Below, in pieces: positions 36,358-44,860 of a DNA stretch of 64,000 bases. Numbering within the stretch: position 1 is the first letter of the stretch; every line of letters starts with the position of its first letter. This stretch comes from Scleromatobacter sp038243995 (GTDB lineage Bacteria > Pseudomonadota > Gammaproteobacteria > Burkholderiales > Burkholderiaceae_C), in NCBI GenBank assembly GCA_038243995.1, contig JBBRTV010000020.1:1-64000 (forward strand), in the 5' to 3' direction. The position numbers and the translations under genes are program-made. Below the pieces are notes generated by a model. The model had not been told where the DNA came from and did not search any database. It saw only the letters and a list, made by a program, of their open reading frames with translations.

Positions 36358-38103
36358 ATGAGCTTCGAGGTCGAGATCGGCTATGCCAGCGAGCGCGGTG
36401 CGCGCGACGCCAACGAGGATTTCGCCGGCGCGGCGTTCGCGCCCGCGGGCTCGGAAGCGCGCGGGCTGATCGCCGCGATCGCGGACGGGGTGTCCGGCGG
36501 CGGCCGCGGACTCGAGGCGGCGCAGACCACCGTGATGGGCCTGGTCGCCGACTTCTTCGCCACGCCCGCCACCTGGGAGGCGACGGCCGTGCTCGATCGC
36601 CTGATCGGCGCGCAGAACGGCTGGCTCGCCGATCACAACCGGCGCCGCCAGGGGCCGGGCCAGGGCGGTGGCGCCGCCCTGACGACGCTCACGGCCCTGG
36701 TGCTGCAGGGGCAGACCTACACGCTGGCGCACGTGGGCGACACGCGCGCCTGGCTGCTGCGCGCGGCGCGCACCGACGACGACGCGGCCGCCGGCGTGCA
36801 GGTGCAGCTCCTGAGCACCGACCATGCGCTCGACCATCCCGACCTGCGCAGCCGGCTGACGCGCGCCGTCGGCCTCGACGTGCAGATCCGCGTCGACTAC
36901 GTGCAGGGCGAGACGCGGGTCGGCGACTGCTTCGTCCTGACCAGCGACGGCGTGCACGGCGTGCTCAAGCCGGCGCAGATCGCCGCGATCGTCGGTGCGG
37001 GCGAGGCGCAGGCCGCGAGCACGGCGCTGGTCGAGGCCGCGTTGCGCGCTGGATCGCGCGACAACGCCACGGCCCTGGTGCTGCGCGTGCGCGGCATCGA
37101 CGCACGCCAGTTGCTCGACGAAATCGCCGATGGCCGCCGCCTCGATCCGCCGCCCGCCTTGCGCAACGGCGACGTGCTCGACGGCTACCAGGTCACCGCG
37201 CGCATCGCCGACTCCGGCGTGCACCTGCTGTACCAGGCGCGCGACCTGCAGACGCAGGCGCTCGTCGCGCTGAAGACGCTGCATCCCGACCGCGCCGCCG
37301 ATGCCGAAGAGCGCGCGATGCTGGCGCACGAAGCCTGGCTCGGCCTGCGGGTGGCGGCGAGCGGCGCGCGGGGCTTCGTCGCCGTCCACGCTCGCCGTGC
37401 CGACGCGAGCGCGCTGTACACGGTGTTCGACTGGCATGCCGGCCGCACGCTCGAGCAGCTGATGCGCGGCGGCGAACGGCCCGCGGTGCACGACGTGGTC
37501 GAGGCGGCGCGCGCGTTCGCCGATGCGCTGGCCCGCCTGCACCGGCTCGGCGTCGTGCACCGCGACATCAAGCCCGCCAACCTCCACCTGGGGGACGACG
37601 GAAGCTGGCGCCTGCTCGACCTGGGCGTCGCCCTCTCCGGCCGCGAGAGCGAGGCGCAGCGCGAACTGCACGCCGGCACGCCCAGCTACATGAATCCCGA
37701 ACAGTGGAGCGGATCGAGCGCCGACGCGGGCAGCGACCTGTTCGCGCTCGGCGTCACGCTGTACCAATGGCTCGTCGGACGCCTGCCCTACGGCGACGTC
37801 GAACCCTACCAGTCCGGGCGCTACCGGCGCGACCCGCCGGGCCCGTCGCGCGTGCGTCCCGACGTGCCGATCTGGCTCGACCACCTGATCCTCAAGGCCA
37901 TCGCCCTCGATCCGCGCCGCCGTTTCGAGACGGCCGAGGAATTCGCGCTGGCGGTCGAACGGGGCGCGTCCCGGCTCGTCGACGCCCTGCCGCCGACGCC
38001 GCTGATGCGCCGCGACCCGGGCGCGTTGCTCAAGGGCGCGCTCGCCGTCTCGCTGCTGCTCAACGCGCTGCTGATCGTCTGGCTGCTGTTCCTGCCGCGC
38101 TGA
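36358..38103 (+). CDS. PP2C phosphatase-Ser/Thr kinase fusion
   Basis: 581 residues. The N-terminal PP2C domain (GARDANEDFAGAA, AIADGVSGGGRGLEAAQTT, HVGDTRAWLLR, GSRDNATALVLR) is followed from about residue 270 by a Hanks-type kinase. The kinase has ALVALKTLHPD (Lys), HRDIKPANLHLGDDG, LLDLGVALSG (DLG in place of DFG) and a C-terminal APE-like region (TPSYMNPEQWSG). One membrane helix ends the protein (SLLLNALLIVWLLFLP). Similar phosphatase-kinase fusions are found beside narK/nirB in other betaproteobacteria, so it may adjust nitrate uptake by phosphorylation; that is inference. ATG 36358 was preferred over the upstream GTG. Confidence 0.9.
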   Translation: MSFEVEIGYASERGARDANEDFAGAAFAPAGSEARGLIAAIADGVSGGGRGLEAAQTTVMGLVADFFATPATWEATAVLDRLIGAQNGWLADHNRRRQGPGQGGGAALTTLTALVLQGQTYTLAHVGDTRAWLLRAARTDDDAAAGVQVQLLSTDHALDHPDLRSRLTRAVGLDVQIRVDYVQGETRVGDCFVLTSDGVHGVLKPAQIAAIVGAGEAQAASTALVEAALRAGSRDNATALVLRVRGIDARQLLDEIADGRRLDPPPALRNGDVLDGYQVTARIADSGVHLLYQARDLQTQALVALKTLHPDRAADAEERAMLAHEAWLGLRVAASGARGFVAVHARRADASALYTVFDWHAGRTLEQLMRGGERPAVHDVVEAARAFADALARLHRLGVVHRDIKPANLHLGDDGSWRLLDLGVALSGRESEAQRELHAGTPSYMNPEQWSGSSADAGSDLFALGVTLYQWLVGRLPYGDVEPYQSGRYRRDPPGPSRVRPDVPIWLDHLILKAIALDPRRRFETAEEFALAVERGASRLVDALPPTPLMRRDPGALLKGALAVSLLLNALLIVWLLFLPR

Positions 38104-38126
38104 AACCGTCGCGGCGTAGCGGCGCG

Positions 38127-39413
38127 TCATGACCGTACCGTGCGCGCGGCACCGCTCGGGAGCGGCGCACGCGGCACGTGTGCCGCAACGGATCGGGCGG
38201 CGTCGGCGCGCGCGCGTCCGCCCTTCTCGGCCCAGGTGCGGGTCCAGCGGATCTGCATGAGGCGCATCACGCCCAGCATCACGAACGCCAGCACCGCGAA
38301 CAGCACGAAGCCCCAGACGTAGCTGCCGAGGAACTGCTTCGACAACCCCATCGCATTGGGCACCAGGCCGCCGCCGAGCGCGCCGATCTCGCCGATCATC
38401 GACCCCGCGACCGCCGTGGCCGCGGGCCAGCGCAACGGGACGAGCTGGAACAGCGCGCCGTTGCCGGCCCCCAGCGCCGCGAAACAGACGATGAGCAGCA
38501 GCGTCGTCAGCGCCAGCGAACCGGAAGCGAGGCCGGCGGCCGTGAGGGTGGCGCCGACGATGGCGAGCACCCAGGTCAGCGTGTTGACGCCGCCGAAGCG
38601 GTCGGACAGCCACCCGCCCAGCACGCGCACCGCGGCACCCATGAACGCAGCGAGCATCGTCAGTTGGCCCGCCTGCACCTTGCTGACGCCGAACTGGTCG
38701 TGATAGTAGGAGGGCAGGAAGGTGGTCAGGCCGATGAAGCCGCCGAAAGTCACGCCGTAGATGAGGCTGAACGCCCAGCCGTCCTTCTCGAACAGGCAGG
38801 CCACGTGCGCACGCAGGCTCGCGTGCGCATCGACGTCGGCGGGCTCGCGCGCCAGCACGATCATGGTCAGCATGGGCACCAGGATGGCGCCCGCGGCGAC
38901 CGCGTAGACCGCCTGCCAGCCCAGCCACTGCGCGAGCGGCGGCGCGACCAGCACGGCGACCGCCGTGCCGACATTGCCTGCGCCCACCAGCCCCATCGCG
39001 AGGCCCTTGTGCTGCGCGGGGAACGCGCCGGAACCGAGCGACAGGGCGACGCCGAAACTCGCGCCGGCGATGCCCAGCAGCACGCCCATCGCAAGCAGGT
39101 CGTTGAAGCTGTGCACGAAGAAGAAGCCGAACAGCATCGCGACCGCTATCAGGCTCATCTCGACCAGCGTCGCGTTCTTGCGTCCGATGTATTGCGACAG
39201 CACGCCCAGCGGAAAACGCATCAGCGCGCCGGCGATGATAGGCACCGACAGCATGAGGCCCTTCTGGGCCGGGCTGAGATGGAAGGTCTCGCTGATGAAC
39301 GGCGCCATCGCCCCGTTGAGCACCCAGATGCAGCACGAGAACGCGAAATACAGGAAGGCCGCGAACAGCGTCGGTGCGTGGCCTGTGCGAAGGAATTTCC
39401 GGAAGCTGGTCAT
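38127..39413 (-). CDS. narK: NarK/NasA-type nitrate transporter (MFS)
   Basis: 428 residues with 12 hydrophobic helices. The N-terminus AAFLYFAFSCCIWVLNGAMAPFI and the helix-5 and helix-11-like motifs (GLVGAGNVGTAVAVLVAPPLAQWLGW, GEIGALGGGLVPNAMGLSK) match the nitrate signature of NarK-type permeases. It imports nitrate for the adjacent nasA/nirBD. Its leader, 39414 to about 39670, contains a strong hairpin and follows a sigma-54-like promoter. The gene is divergent from the ANTAR regulator, consistent with nitrate-responsive antitermination of its leader. Confidence 0.92.
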   Translation of the reverse strand: MTSFRKFLRTGHAPTLFAAFLYFAFSCCIWVLNGAMAPFISETFHLSPAQKGLMLSVPIIAGALMRFPLGVLSQYIGRKNATLVEMSLIAVAMLFGFFFVHSFNDLLAMGVLLGIAGASFGVALSLGSGAFPAQHKGLAMGLVGAGNVGTAVAVLVAPPLAQWLGWQAVYAVAAGAILVPMLTMIVLAREPADVDAHASLRAHVACLFEKDGWAFSLIYGVTFGGFIGLTTFLPSYYHDQFGVSKVQAGQLTMLAAFMGAAVRVLGGWLSDRFGGVNTLTWVLAIVGATLTAAGLASGSLALTTLLLIVCFAALGAGNGALFQLVPLRWPAATAVAGSMIGEIGALGGGLVPNAMGLSKQFLGSYVWGFVLFAVLAFVMLGVMRLMQIRWTRTWAEKGGRARADAARSVAAHVPRAPLPSGAARTVRS

Positions 39414-39498
39414 GGCGGCGGGAGAGGTGGGTTGCAGGGCAACGCCCGCGCCGGCGCTGAGCGTGCCTGCGCAGGACGATGGACGTGGGAGTGGGGGC

Positions 39499-39528
39499 CT
39501 GCCGTGCGCGGAAGCTTCCGGACGGCAG
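39499..39528 (-). terminator. Leader hairpin before narK, candidate ANTAR-controlled attenuator
   Basis: In the narK message CTGCCGT and ACGGCAG form a 7-bp stem (plus-strand arms at 39499-39505 and 39522-39528), enclosing a GGAAGCTTCC palindrome. It lies in the leader between the sigma-54-like promoter and the narK start. No U-run follows, so it is not a classic intrinsic terminator. The adjacent ANTAR gene suggests attenuation control, but the six-base ANTAR loops were not identified. Confidence 0.4.
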
Positions 39529-39677
39529 TGCGTGAAGGTCGGTGGAGAGGCCGGCGCAGGGCGCGCCCGGGGACGCCAGGAGACGAGGCATCGCGCGCTC
39601 GTCGCGTGCGGGTCGCCCGGAGGGTCGACAGGCCGTTCACCGATGCGGTGCTTCGTTACACCGCGTGCCTTTCTTCA

Positions 39678-39694
39678 TGCAAGCGCCGTGCCGG
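39678..39694 (-). promoter_or_regulatory. Sigma-54-type promoter for narK
   Basis: On the minus strand GGCACG (39692 to 39687), four bases, then TTGC (39682 to 39679) and A. The GG and GC dinucleotides are separated by the required ten bases. Only the first consensus T is changed to C. Nitrate-assimilation promoters are often sigma-54/NtrC dependent. A weak NtrC-like dyad (TGCACG, CTTG, CGTGTA) lies upstream at 39732-39747. No experimental proof. Confidence 0.65.
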
Positions 39695-39785
39695 AACGTC
39701 GGCGGCATGGTCCGTGCAATGTGAAGAGGCCTGCACGCTTGCGTGTACCCGCCCGCCCCGCGTGCCCTTTCTCCTCGACGGACCG

Positions 39786-41090
39786 ATGACATCTCGCCTG
39801 TTGCTCGACCTCGGCGGCGCTCCCGAAGCCGACTGGAGAGCCGCGCTGGCACGCTCCGGCGCGCACCTGGGTGCGGCGTGCGACGGCCGCAACGTGGTGC
39901 ACCGCACCAATGAGGAGGCACCGGAACAGATCGTCTGCCTGGCGGGGGCTCTCACGGTCGAGCTGGTCGAGGCCCTCGCGGCCTGGCACGGCACGCCGCC
40001 CTGCGCGGTCGTCCTGCTGACGCCCTCGGCGCCCGCGGAGGACGCGAGCGCTGCGCTCAGTGTCGAAGCGGGCATCCACCACTGGCAAGCGCTGCCGCTC
40101 GCCGGTGACGCGGCCACGGTGGCCGGCCAGGTGGAGGCGGCCTGCGCGCTCGCGCAGGCCCGCTGGCGGCGCGAGCACGCGTTGCGACAGGCGCTGTCGC
40201 AGACCCAGGATCGCCTCGACGAGCGCCGCTGGGTCGAACGCGCCAAGGGCGTGCTGATGGCCGCGCGGGGGATCGGCGAGGACGAAGCTTTCCGGCTGCT
40301 GCGCGGCGCGGCCATGAATGTCAACCTGCGGGTCGGGGAACTCGCGCGCGCGGTGTTCGAATCGGCGCAGTGGGCCGATTCGATGAACCGCGCGGGGCAG
40401 CTGCGCATGCTGTCGCAGCGCCTCGTGCGGCTGGTCGCGCAGCGCCTGCTGAAGATCGAAGCGAAAGCCGCCGTCGTGCTGCAGCGGCAATCGACGCGGC
40501 GCGTGCAGGACAACCTCGACACGCTCGCCCGGCAGTGCGCCGCCACGGGCGCGCAGGCGGCTTGCACCGAGGCGGCGCGGCGCTGGGAGGCGTTGGCCGA
40601 GGCCCTGTCGGCGCCGCGCCTGGATCTACCGGCCGTCGCCCGCATCGACGCTGCGGCCGAGGCCCTGCTAGCGGCCGCGGAACGCCTCACCGAGGCGCTG
40701 CAGGCCGCCGCCGGCCGCCGCGCGCTGCACATCGTGAACCAGTGCGGGCGCCAGCGCCTGCGCGTCCAGCGCATCGCCAAGGACATCCTGCTGGCCGCCC
40801 TGCACCAGTCGAGCGCCGAGGCCGCCGCCCTGGCGCAGCGGCGCGACGCCGCGCTGGACGAGTTCGACCGCGCGCAGCGCGAACTCGAGCAGGCACCGCT
40901 CAGCTCGCCCGAGATCCGCGCCACGCTCGCCCAGGTGCGCGACGACTGGCTGCGGCTGCTCGGCGGACTGCGCCACGCCGATTCCGCCGACGGCCGGCGC
41001 GCGCTCGTCCACGCCAGCGAGGCGATGCTCGAGCGCCTGGACGCGCTGACGGCGGCCTACGAGCACAGCGTGCAGGTGATCATGGGCTGA
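39786..41090 (+). CDS. ANTAR-domain nitrate-type antiterminator
   Basis: 434 residues. A degenerate receiver-like N-terminus (about 1-125) is followed by an ANTAR RNA-binding domain (about 143-194, RRWVERAKGVLMAARGIGEDEAFRLLRGAAM). The C-terminal half has two PilJ/NIT-like helical repeats (NRAGQLRMLSQRLVRLVAQ, GRQRLRVQRIAKDIL), which resemble the type IV pili methyl-accepting sensor domain that binds nitrate in related proteins. ANTAR proteins bind paired hairpins in leaders and prevent termination. It is divergent from narK, its most likely target. The coding order (ANTAR before the sensor) differs from Klebsiella NasR, so a direct name is not used. Confidence 0.88.
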   Translation: MTSRLLLDLGGAPEADWRAALARSGAHLGAACDGRNVVHRTNEEAPEQIVCLAGALTVELVEALAAWHGTPPCAVVLLTPSAPAEDASAALSVEAGIHHWQALPLAGDAATVAGQVEAACALAQARWRREHALRQALSQTQDRLDERRWVERAKGVLMAARGIGEDEAFRLLRGAAMNVNLRVGELARAVFESAQWADSMNRAGQLRMLSQRLVRLVAQRLLKIEAKAAVVLQRQSTRRVQDNLDTLARQCAATGAQAACTEAARRWEALAEALSAPRLDLPAVARIDAAAEALLAAAERLTEALQAAAGRRALHIVNQCGRQRLRVQRIAKDILLAALHQSSAEAAALAQRRDAALDEFDRAQRELEQAPLSSPEIRATLAQVRDDWLRLLGGLRHADSADGRRALVHASEAMLERLDALTAAYEHSVQVIMG

Positions 41091-41748
41091 GAAGCCGTGA
41101 ACAGCTTCTCAGCGCTCGAGCCGCCGTTGCGTCGGGCCGCGTGTGCCGCGTGTAGAGAAAGTCCATGACCCGCTTGCGGCAGTGCATGTAGTCGATATCG
41201 TCGGCCAGCGCCGCGCGATCGCGCGGCCGCGCCAGGGTCACGTCGACGATGTCGCCGATGGTCGCCGCCGGCCCGTTGGTCATCATCACGAGGCGGTCGG
41301 ACAGCAGCGCGGCTTCGTCCACGTCGTGCGTCACCATGACCACGGTGCTCTGCATGCGCTCGACGATCTTGAGCAACTCGTCCTGCAGGTGCGCGCGCGT
41401 CAGGGCATCCAGGGCGCCGAAGGGCTCGTCGAGCAGCAGCACCTTGGGCTCCATCGCCAGCGCGCGCGCGATGCCGACGCGCTGCTTCATGCCGCCCGAG
41501 ATCTCGCCCGGGCGCTTGTGCGTCGCGTGGATCATGCCGACCATGCGCAGGCGCCAGGATCGCCGGTGCACCGGCAACATCAGCCGCGTGACGGGCGGCG
41601 TCGCAGCGAGCGCCGACGGCAGTGCGGCCTGCGGCGGCGACCCCGCATCGCCGGCCGGCGCCGCGGCAGTGCCCACGGACTCCGTCAACGGCACAATACG
41701 GTGGCGGGTATAATGATCGAACGGCGTGCGGAAGACTGCACTGACCAT
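41080..41748 (-). pseudogene. Decayed NrtC/NrtD-like nitrate ABC ATPase
   Basis: The C-terminal part is a good NrtC/D ATPase: signature HKRPGEISGGMKQRVGIARAL, Walker B VLLLDEPFGALDA and the H-loop TVVMVTHDVDE. The Walker A region and Q-loop that should precede them are missing. Instead 70-75 residues (MVSAVFRTPFDHY onwards) without an ATPase motif are joined in frame, possibly the N-terminus of the NrtB permease after an internal deletion. The resulting protein cannot bind ATP. It overlaps the ANTAR gene end. Together with the truncated nrtA next to it, it is a relic of an nrtABCD operon. Confidence 0.8.
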
Positions 41749-41787
41749 GATGATGCCCTTTCGAGTCGTGATCCGGAGAGCGGGCGG

Positions 41788-42359
41788 TCAGGCCCGTACC
41801 TTGAAGCTGTCCGCGTACTTCGCCGGCTCCCGGCCGTCCCACACGACGCCGTCGAGCAGCCTGCTGCTGCGCATCGGGCTGGCGGGAATGGCGATCTTCA
41901 GCTCTCTGGCCGCCTGCGTGTAGAGGTCGATGCGATTGATTGGCCTGGCCACCGCGAGGTAGTCGGGGTGGTCCTTGATCAGGCCCCAGCGCCTGTGCTG
42001 GGTCAGGAACCACATGCCGTCGGACAGATACGGATAGTTGACCTGCCCGTCGTCGAAGAACTTCATGTGGTTGGGGTCGTGCCAGGTCCTGCCGAGGCCG
42101 TTCTGGTAGCGGCCAGGATGCGCTGGTTGATGGCGTCGACGCTCGTGTTGACATAGGACTTGTCGGCGATCGTGTCGGGCATCTTCAGCTTGTTCTGCAG
42201 GCTGGCGTCGATCCAGCGGCCGGCTTCGAGTATGGCCATCGTCACGGCGCGGCAGGTGTTCGGGCTCTTCGCGACGAAGTCGGCGGTGGTGCCCAGCACC
42301 TTCTCCGGATGATCCTTCCAGATGTCCTGCGTCGTGATCGCGGTGACCCGCGCGGCGCC
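41788..42359 (-). pseudogene. Truncated, frameshifted nitrate-binding protein NrtA
   Basis: The first frame reads VTAITTQDIWKDHPEKVLG to SVDAINQRILA and the second continues YQNGLGRTWHDPNHMKFFDD to KYADSFKVRA. Together they form the C-terminal third of an NrtA-type nitrate-binding protein. The frames meet near 42110, where one G appears to be missing (CTGGCCGCTAC for an expected CTGGGCCGCTAC). The N-terminal two thirds are absent: homology starts within a few bases of the LysR stop codon at 42360, marking a recombination junction. The stop codon at the 3' end is intact. Confidence 0.85.
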
Positions 42360-43259
42360 TCAGGCCCGATATCGCTGGCGCAGGAGGCGCCGCAGCAGGT
42401 CGAACTGCGGCGTCGCGTCGCCGGGCGGCCACGCCAGCGCCAGGCCGATCTGGAAATCCGCGGGATCGTCGCGCAAGGGCCTGTAGATCACCCCCGCCCG
42501 CGAGATGCTGGTGAGCGAGCGCGGCACGAGCGCGACGCCCTCGCCGGCGGCGACCAGGGCGAGCAGCACATGATGGTCCGACGGCTCGGCCAGGCGCGTC
42601 GGGCGGAAGCCGAGCCGATCGAAAACGCGTTCGAAATGATCGTGGTATGCCGGATTCAGCTGCCGATCGAACCAGAAGAGGCTGTCGGCGGCGAGATCGG
42701 TGACGGACAGACGGCGCCTGGCCCGCAGGGCGTGCGAGGCGGGCAGCGCGACGACGAGCGGATCGTCGGTCAGCTGCTCGACGAGCAGCCCGGCCGTCTC
42801 CGAGGGCAGGCCGATCAGCGCGGCATCCAGCGTGCCGCGGCGCAGGTCGGCGATCGAGGCCTGCGAGATCTGGCGCTTCCAGCTCACGCGCAATTCCGGG
42901 CGCGCGGCCCGCAACGCCGGTTCCAGCCAGGCGAATTGCTGCGCATCGACGACGGTCGTGATGCCGAGCCGCAATCGAGGGGCGCGCGTGGCGCGGCTGC
43001 GGGCGCTCGCCAGCAGCGCATCGGCGGCGGCGAGCAGGTGGCGCGCATCGACCAGCAGGTCGACGCCGGCCGGCGTGAGCGCCACGCCACGGCGATCGCG
43101 GTCGAACAGGCGCGTCCCCACGAGCTCCTCCAGCGCCTGCACCTGCCGCGTCAGCGGCGGCTGGGTGATCGACAGGCGCTCGGCGGCCCGCCGGAAGCTG
43201 AGCTCCTGCGCGACGGCCACGAAGTACCTGAGCTGCCACAACTCGAGACTGGCGGACAT
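42360..43259 (-). CDS. LysR-family transcriptional regulator
   Basis: 299 residues. The N-terminal HTH (ELWQLRYFVAVAQELSFRRAAERLSITQPPLTRQVQALEELVG) and effector domain (LRLGITTVV, DAALIGLPS, GEGVALVPRSL) are complete. It resembles CatR/BenM-like regulators in its N-terminal pattern. It is divergent from a two-domain CMD protein, a plausible target. The dyad between them fits LysR sites. Its 3' end abuts the nrtA remnant. Confidence 0.88.
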   Translation of the reverse strand: MSASLELWQLRYFVAVAQELSFRRAAERLSITQPPLTRQVQALEELVGTRLFDRDRRGVALTPAGVDLLVDARHLLAAADALLASARSRATRAPRLRLGITTVVDAQQFAWLEPALRAARPELRVSWKRQISQASIADLRRGTLDAALIGLPSETAGLLVEQLTDDPLVVALPASHALRARRRLSVTDLAADSLFWFDRQLNPAYHDHFERVFDRLGFRPTRLAEPSDHHVLLALVAAGEGVALVPRSLTSISRAGVIYRPLRDDPADFQIGLALAWPPGDATPQFDLLRRLLRQRYRA

Positions 43260-43274
43260 CGATTCGCTCCTCAT

Positions 43275-43293
43275 TGATACCTCGAAAGTATCA
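43275..43293. promoter_or_regulatory. Candidate LysR-box between LysR and CMD genes
   Basis: TGATAC (43275-43280), 7 bases, GTATCA (43288-43293): a perfect 6-bp inverted repeat containing the LysR T-N11-A pattern (ATAC-N7-GTAT). It lies 16 bases upstream of the LysR start codon and about 110 bases before the CMD gene. Autoregulation and target regulation are inferred from position. Confidence 0.55.
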
Positions 43294-43403
43294 CCTGGAA
43301 AGCATTGGCCACGCGGACGCGGGCGCCCTATCTTAGGCGCACGTCTTCCCCGCAGGGTGCCTGGAGCGCCGGCGGACAGACAGCCACATCGCCAAGGAAC
43401 CCC

Positions 43404-44195
43404 ATGAATACCGACCGCATGACCACCGGCCTCGCCCTTCTCGCCCGAGTGGGCGGTGCGTCCGCGCCCGCAATCGTCGACGCGCTCGCCGCCATCGCGC
43501 CCGACCTCGCCACCTTCACCATCGGCTTCGCCTACGGCGAGGTCTGCGCTCGTCCCGACCTCGACCCGCAGCAACGCCAGCTCGCGACCGTCGCGGCGCT
43601 TGCCGCGCTCGGCGGACTCGAACCACAGCTCGACTTCCACGTCGCCGGGGCGCTGAACGTCGGCTGCACGCCAGTGCAGATCGTGGAACTGATGATCCAC
43701 CTCGTGATCTACGCCGGATTTCCGGCGGCGCTCAACGGCATCACCGTCGCGCGCAAGGTATTCGAACGGCGCGGCTTGTCCCACGTCGCGACCGAGACTG
43801 CACCGGTGGCCGACCGCCGCGCCGCCGGCACGGCCGGCCTGCGCCGCATCGACGGCGTGGTCGGCGAGCGCGTCGTCGACTCCCTGCGCGACATCGCGCC
43901 CGATCTGGGCCGCTTCATCGTCGAATTCGCGTTCGGCGAGATCTACCCCCGGCACGGGCTCGACCTGCCCGCGCGCGAGCTGGTCACGGTGGCGGCCCTG
44001 GCCGCGCTCGGCAATGCGGCGCCGCAGCTGCGCGTGCACATGCACGGCTTCCTCAACGTCGGCGGCAGCGTCGAACAGCTGGTGGGCATCGTCACGCACA
44101 TCGCGGTGTACGCGGGCTTTCCGCGCGCCATCGACGCGGCACTGGCCGCCAAGGCTGTCGTCGCGGAGCGCGCGGCGACCGGGCATGGCGCTTGA
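43404..44195 (+). CDS. Tandem carboxymuconolactone decarboxylase-family protein
   Basis: 263 residues containing two CMD folds. The first half has LDPQQRQLATVAALAALGGLEPQLDFHVAGALNVG and the second LPARELVTVAALAALGNAAPQLRVHMHGFLNVGG. Each half ends in YAGFPRA-like segments. No CxxC pair is present, unlike AhpD, so a redox role is doubtful; lactone decarboxylation or an unknown activity are options. Ribosome site AAGGAA precedes the ATG. Divergent from a LysR gene. Confidence 0.85.
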   Translation: MNTDRMTTGLALLARVGGASAPAIVDALAAIAPDLATFTIGFAYGEVCARPDLDPQQRQLATVAALAALGGLEPQLDFHVAGALNVGCTPVQIVELMIHLVIYAGFPAALNGITVARKVFERRGLSHVATETAPVADRRAAGTAGLRRIDGVVGERVVDSLRDIAPDLGRFIVEFAFGEIYPRHGLDLPARELVTVAALAALGNAAPQLRVHMHGFLNVGGSVEQLVGIVTHIAVYAGFPRAIDAALAAKAVVAERAATGHGA

Positions 44196-44860
44196 GCGGC
44201 GGGCGCGCGGCGGTTGCTCAATCGTCCAGAAGAACATCTGCAAGCGCGACAGCGACAGGCACGAGCCGTCGGTGGCCTGGCCCGGCAAGGTGAACAGCTC
44301 GAGGTGGCGGGATTGCCGAAATTGACATCGCCGGGTGACAGCAGGCTGCAGTTCGCGCACGGCTTGCCGTCGCCCTTCCATTGCAGCATCAACTGGGCGC
44401 GCGTCGTCGGCTTCCAGGGCGCGAAGCCGCAGTGGCGCAGGTCGAACAGCAGCCAGGTGCCGACATGGTCGCTCGCCTGGCCATCGACGTCGGCACCGCC
44501 CGACCAGGTCTGGTGGCGCGCGATGTTCGTCGCGGTCATCCCGGGGCAGACGGGAACCTCGGTCACCGCGTCGCCGAACAACAGCGACAAGGTCGGACGA
44601 GCGGTTTCGGGAACGTCGGCGCTGACGAACAGCCGCTTCTTCCATGATTTCAATTGCGAAGACGGCGCGTAGTTGTTGCCCAGTGCCGCGGGCGCCCGGC
44701 CAGTCCGCGCGGTCGGGTCAGGATCGCCCGCGGCCGACTGGGCGGGTAGAGATTGCGCCACGCTCCCGGGCGTCTGCGTGGGCGCGCCGGCCGCGGCGAA
44801 CGTGCCCGCGCCCCACAACAGCAGCGACAGGGCCCAGCGCGCCGCGGCGCGACCCCTCAA
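44196..44860 (-). pseudogene. Frameshifted exported protein at end of MCE operon
   Basis: A TTG at 44860 overlaps the preceding lipoprotein stop (TTGA) and opens a clear signal peptide (RGRAAARWALSLLLWGAG, then TFAAAGA). The mature part (SSQLKSWKKRLFVSADVPETAR, VCPGMTATNIARHQTWSGG, GDVNFGN) matches no family I recognise. Near 44315 the protein-like pattern moves to another frame (LELFTLPGQATDGSC, then LSLSRLQMFFWTIEQ), so one base appears lost. That frame then runs without stop into the CMD gene, so the true C-terminus is unresolved. Probably a recently inactivated gene, or a sequencing error. Confidence 0.55.

Noticed and set aside
39732..39747. NtrC binding site TGCACG-CTTG-CGTGTA
   Set aside because: One base shorter than the consensus spacing and only partly matching; kept as a weak note in the promoter entry.
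42360..43259. LysR gene as nitrate regulator (Cbl/NtcB-type)
   Set aside because: It adjoins only a decayed nrt relic; the divergent CMD gene and dyad give a better target.
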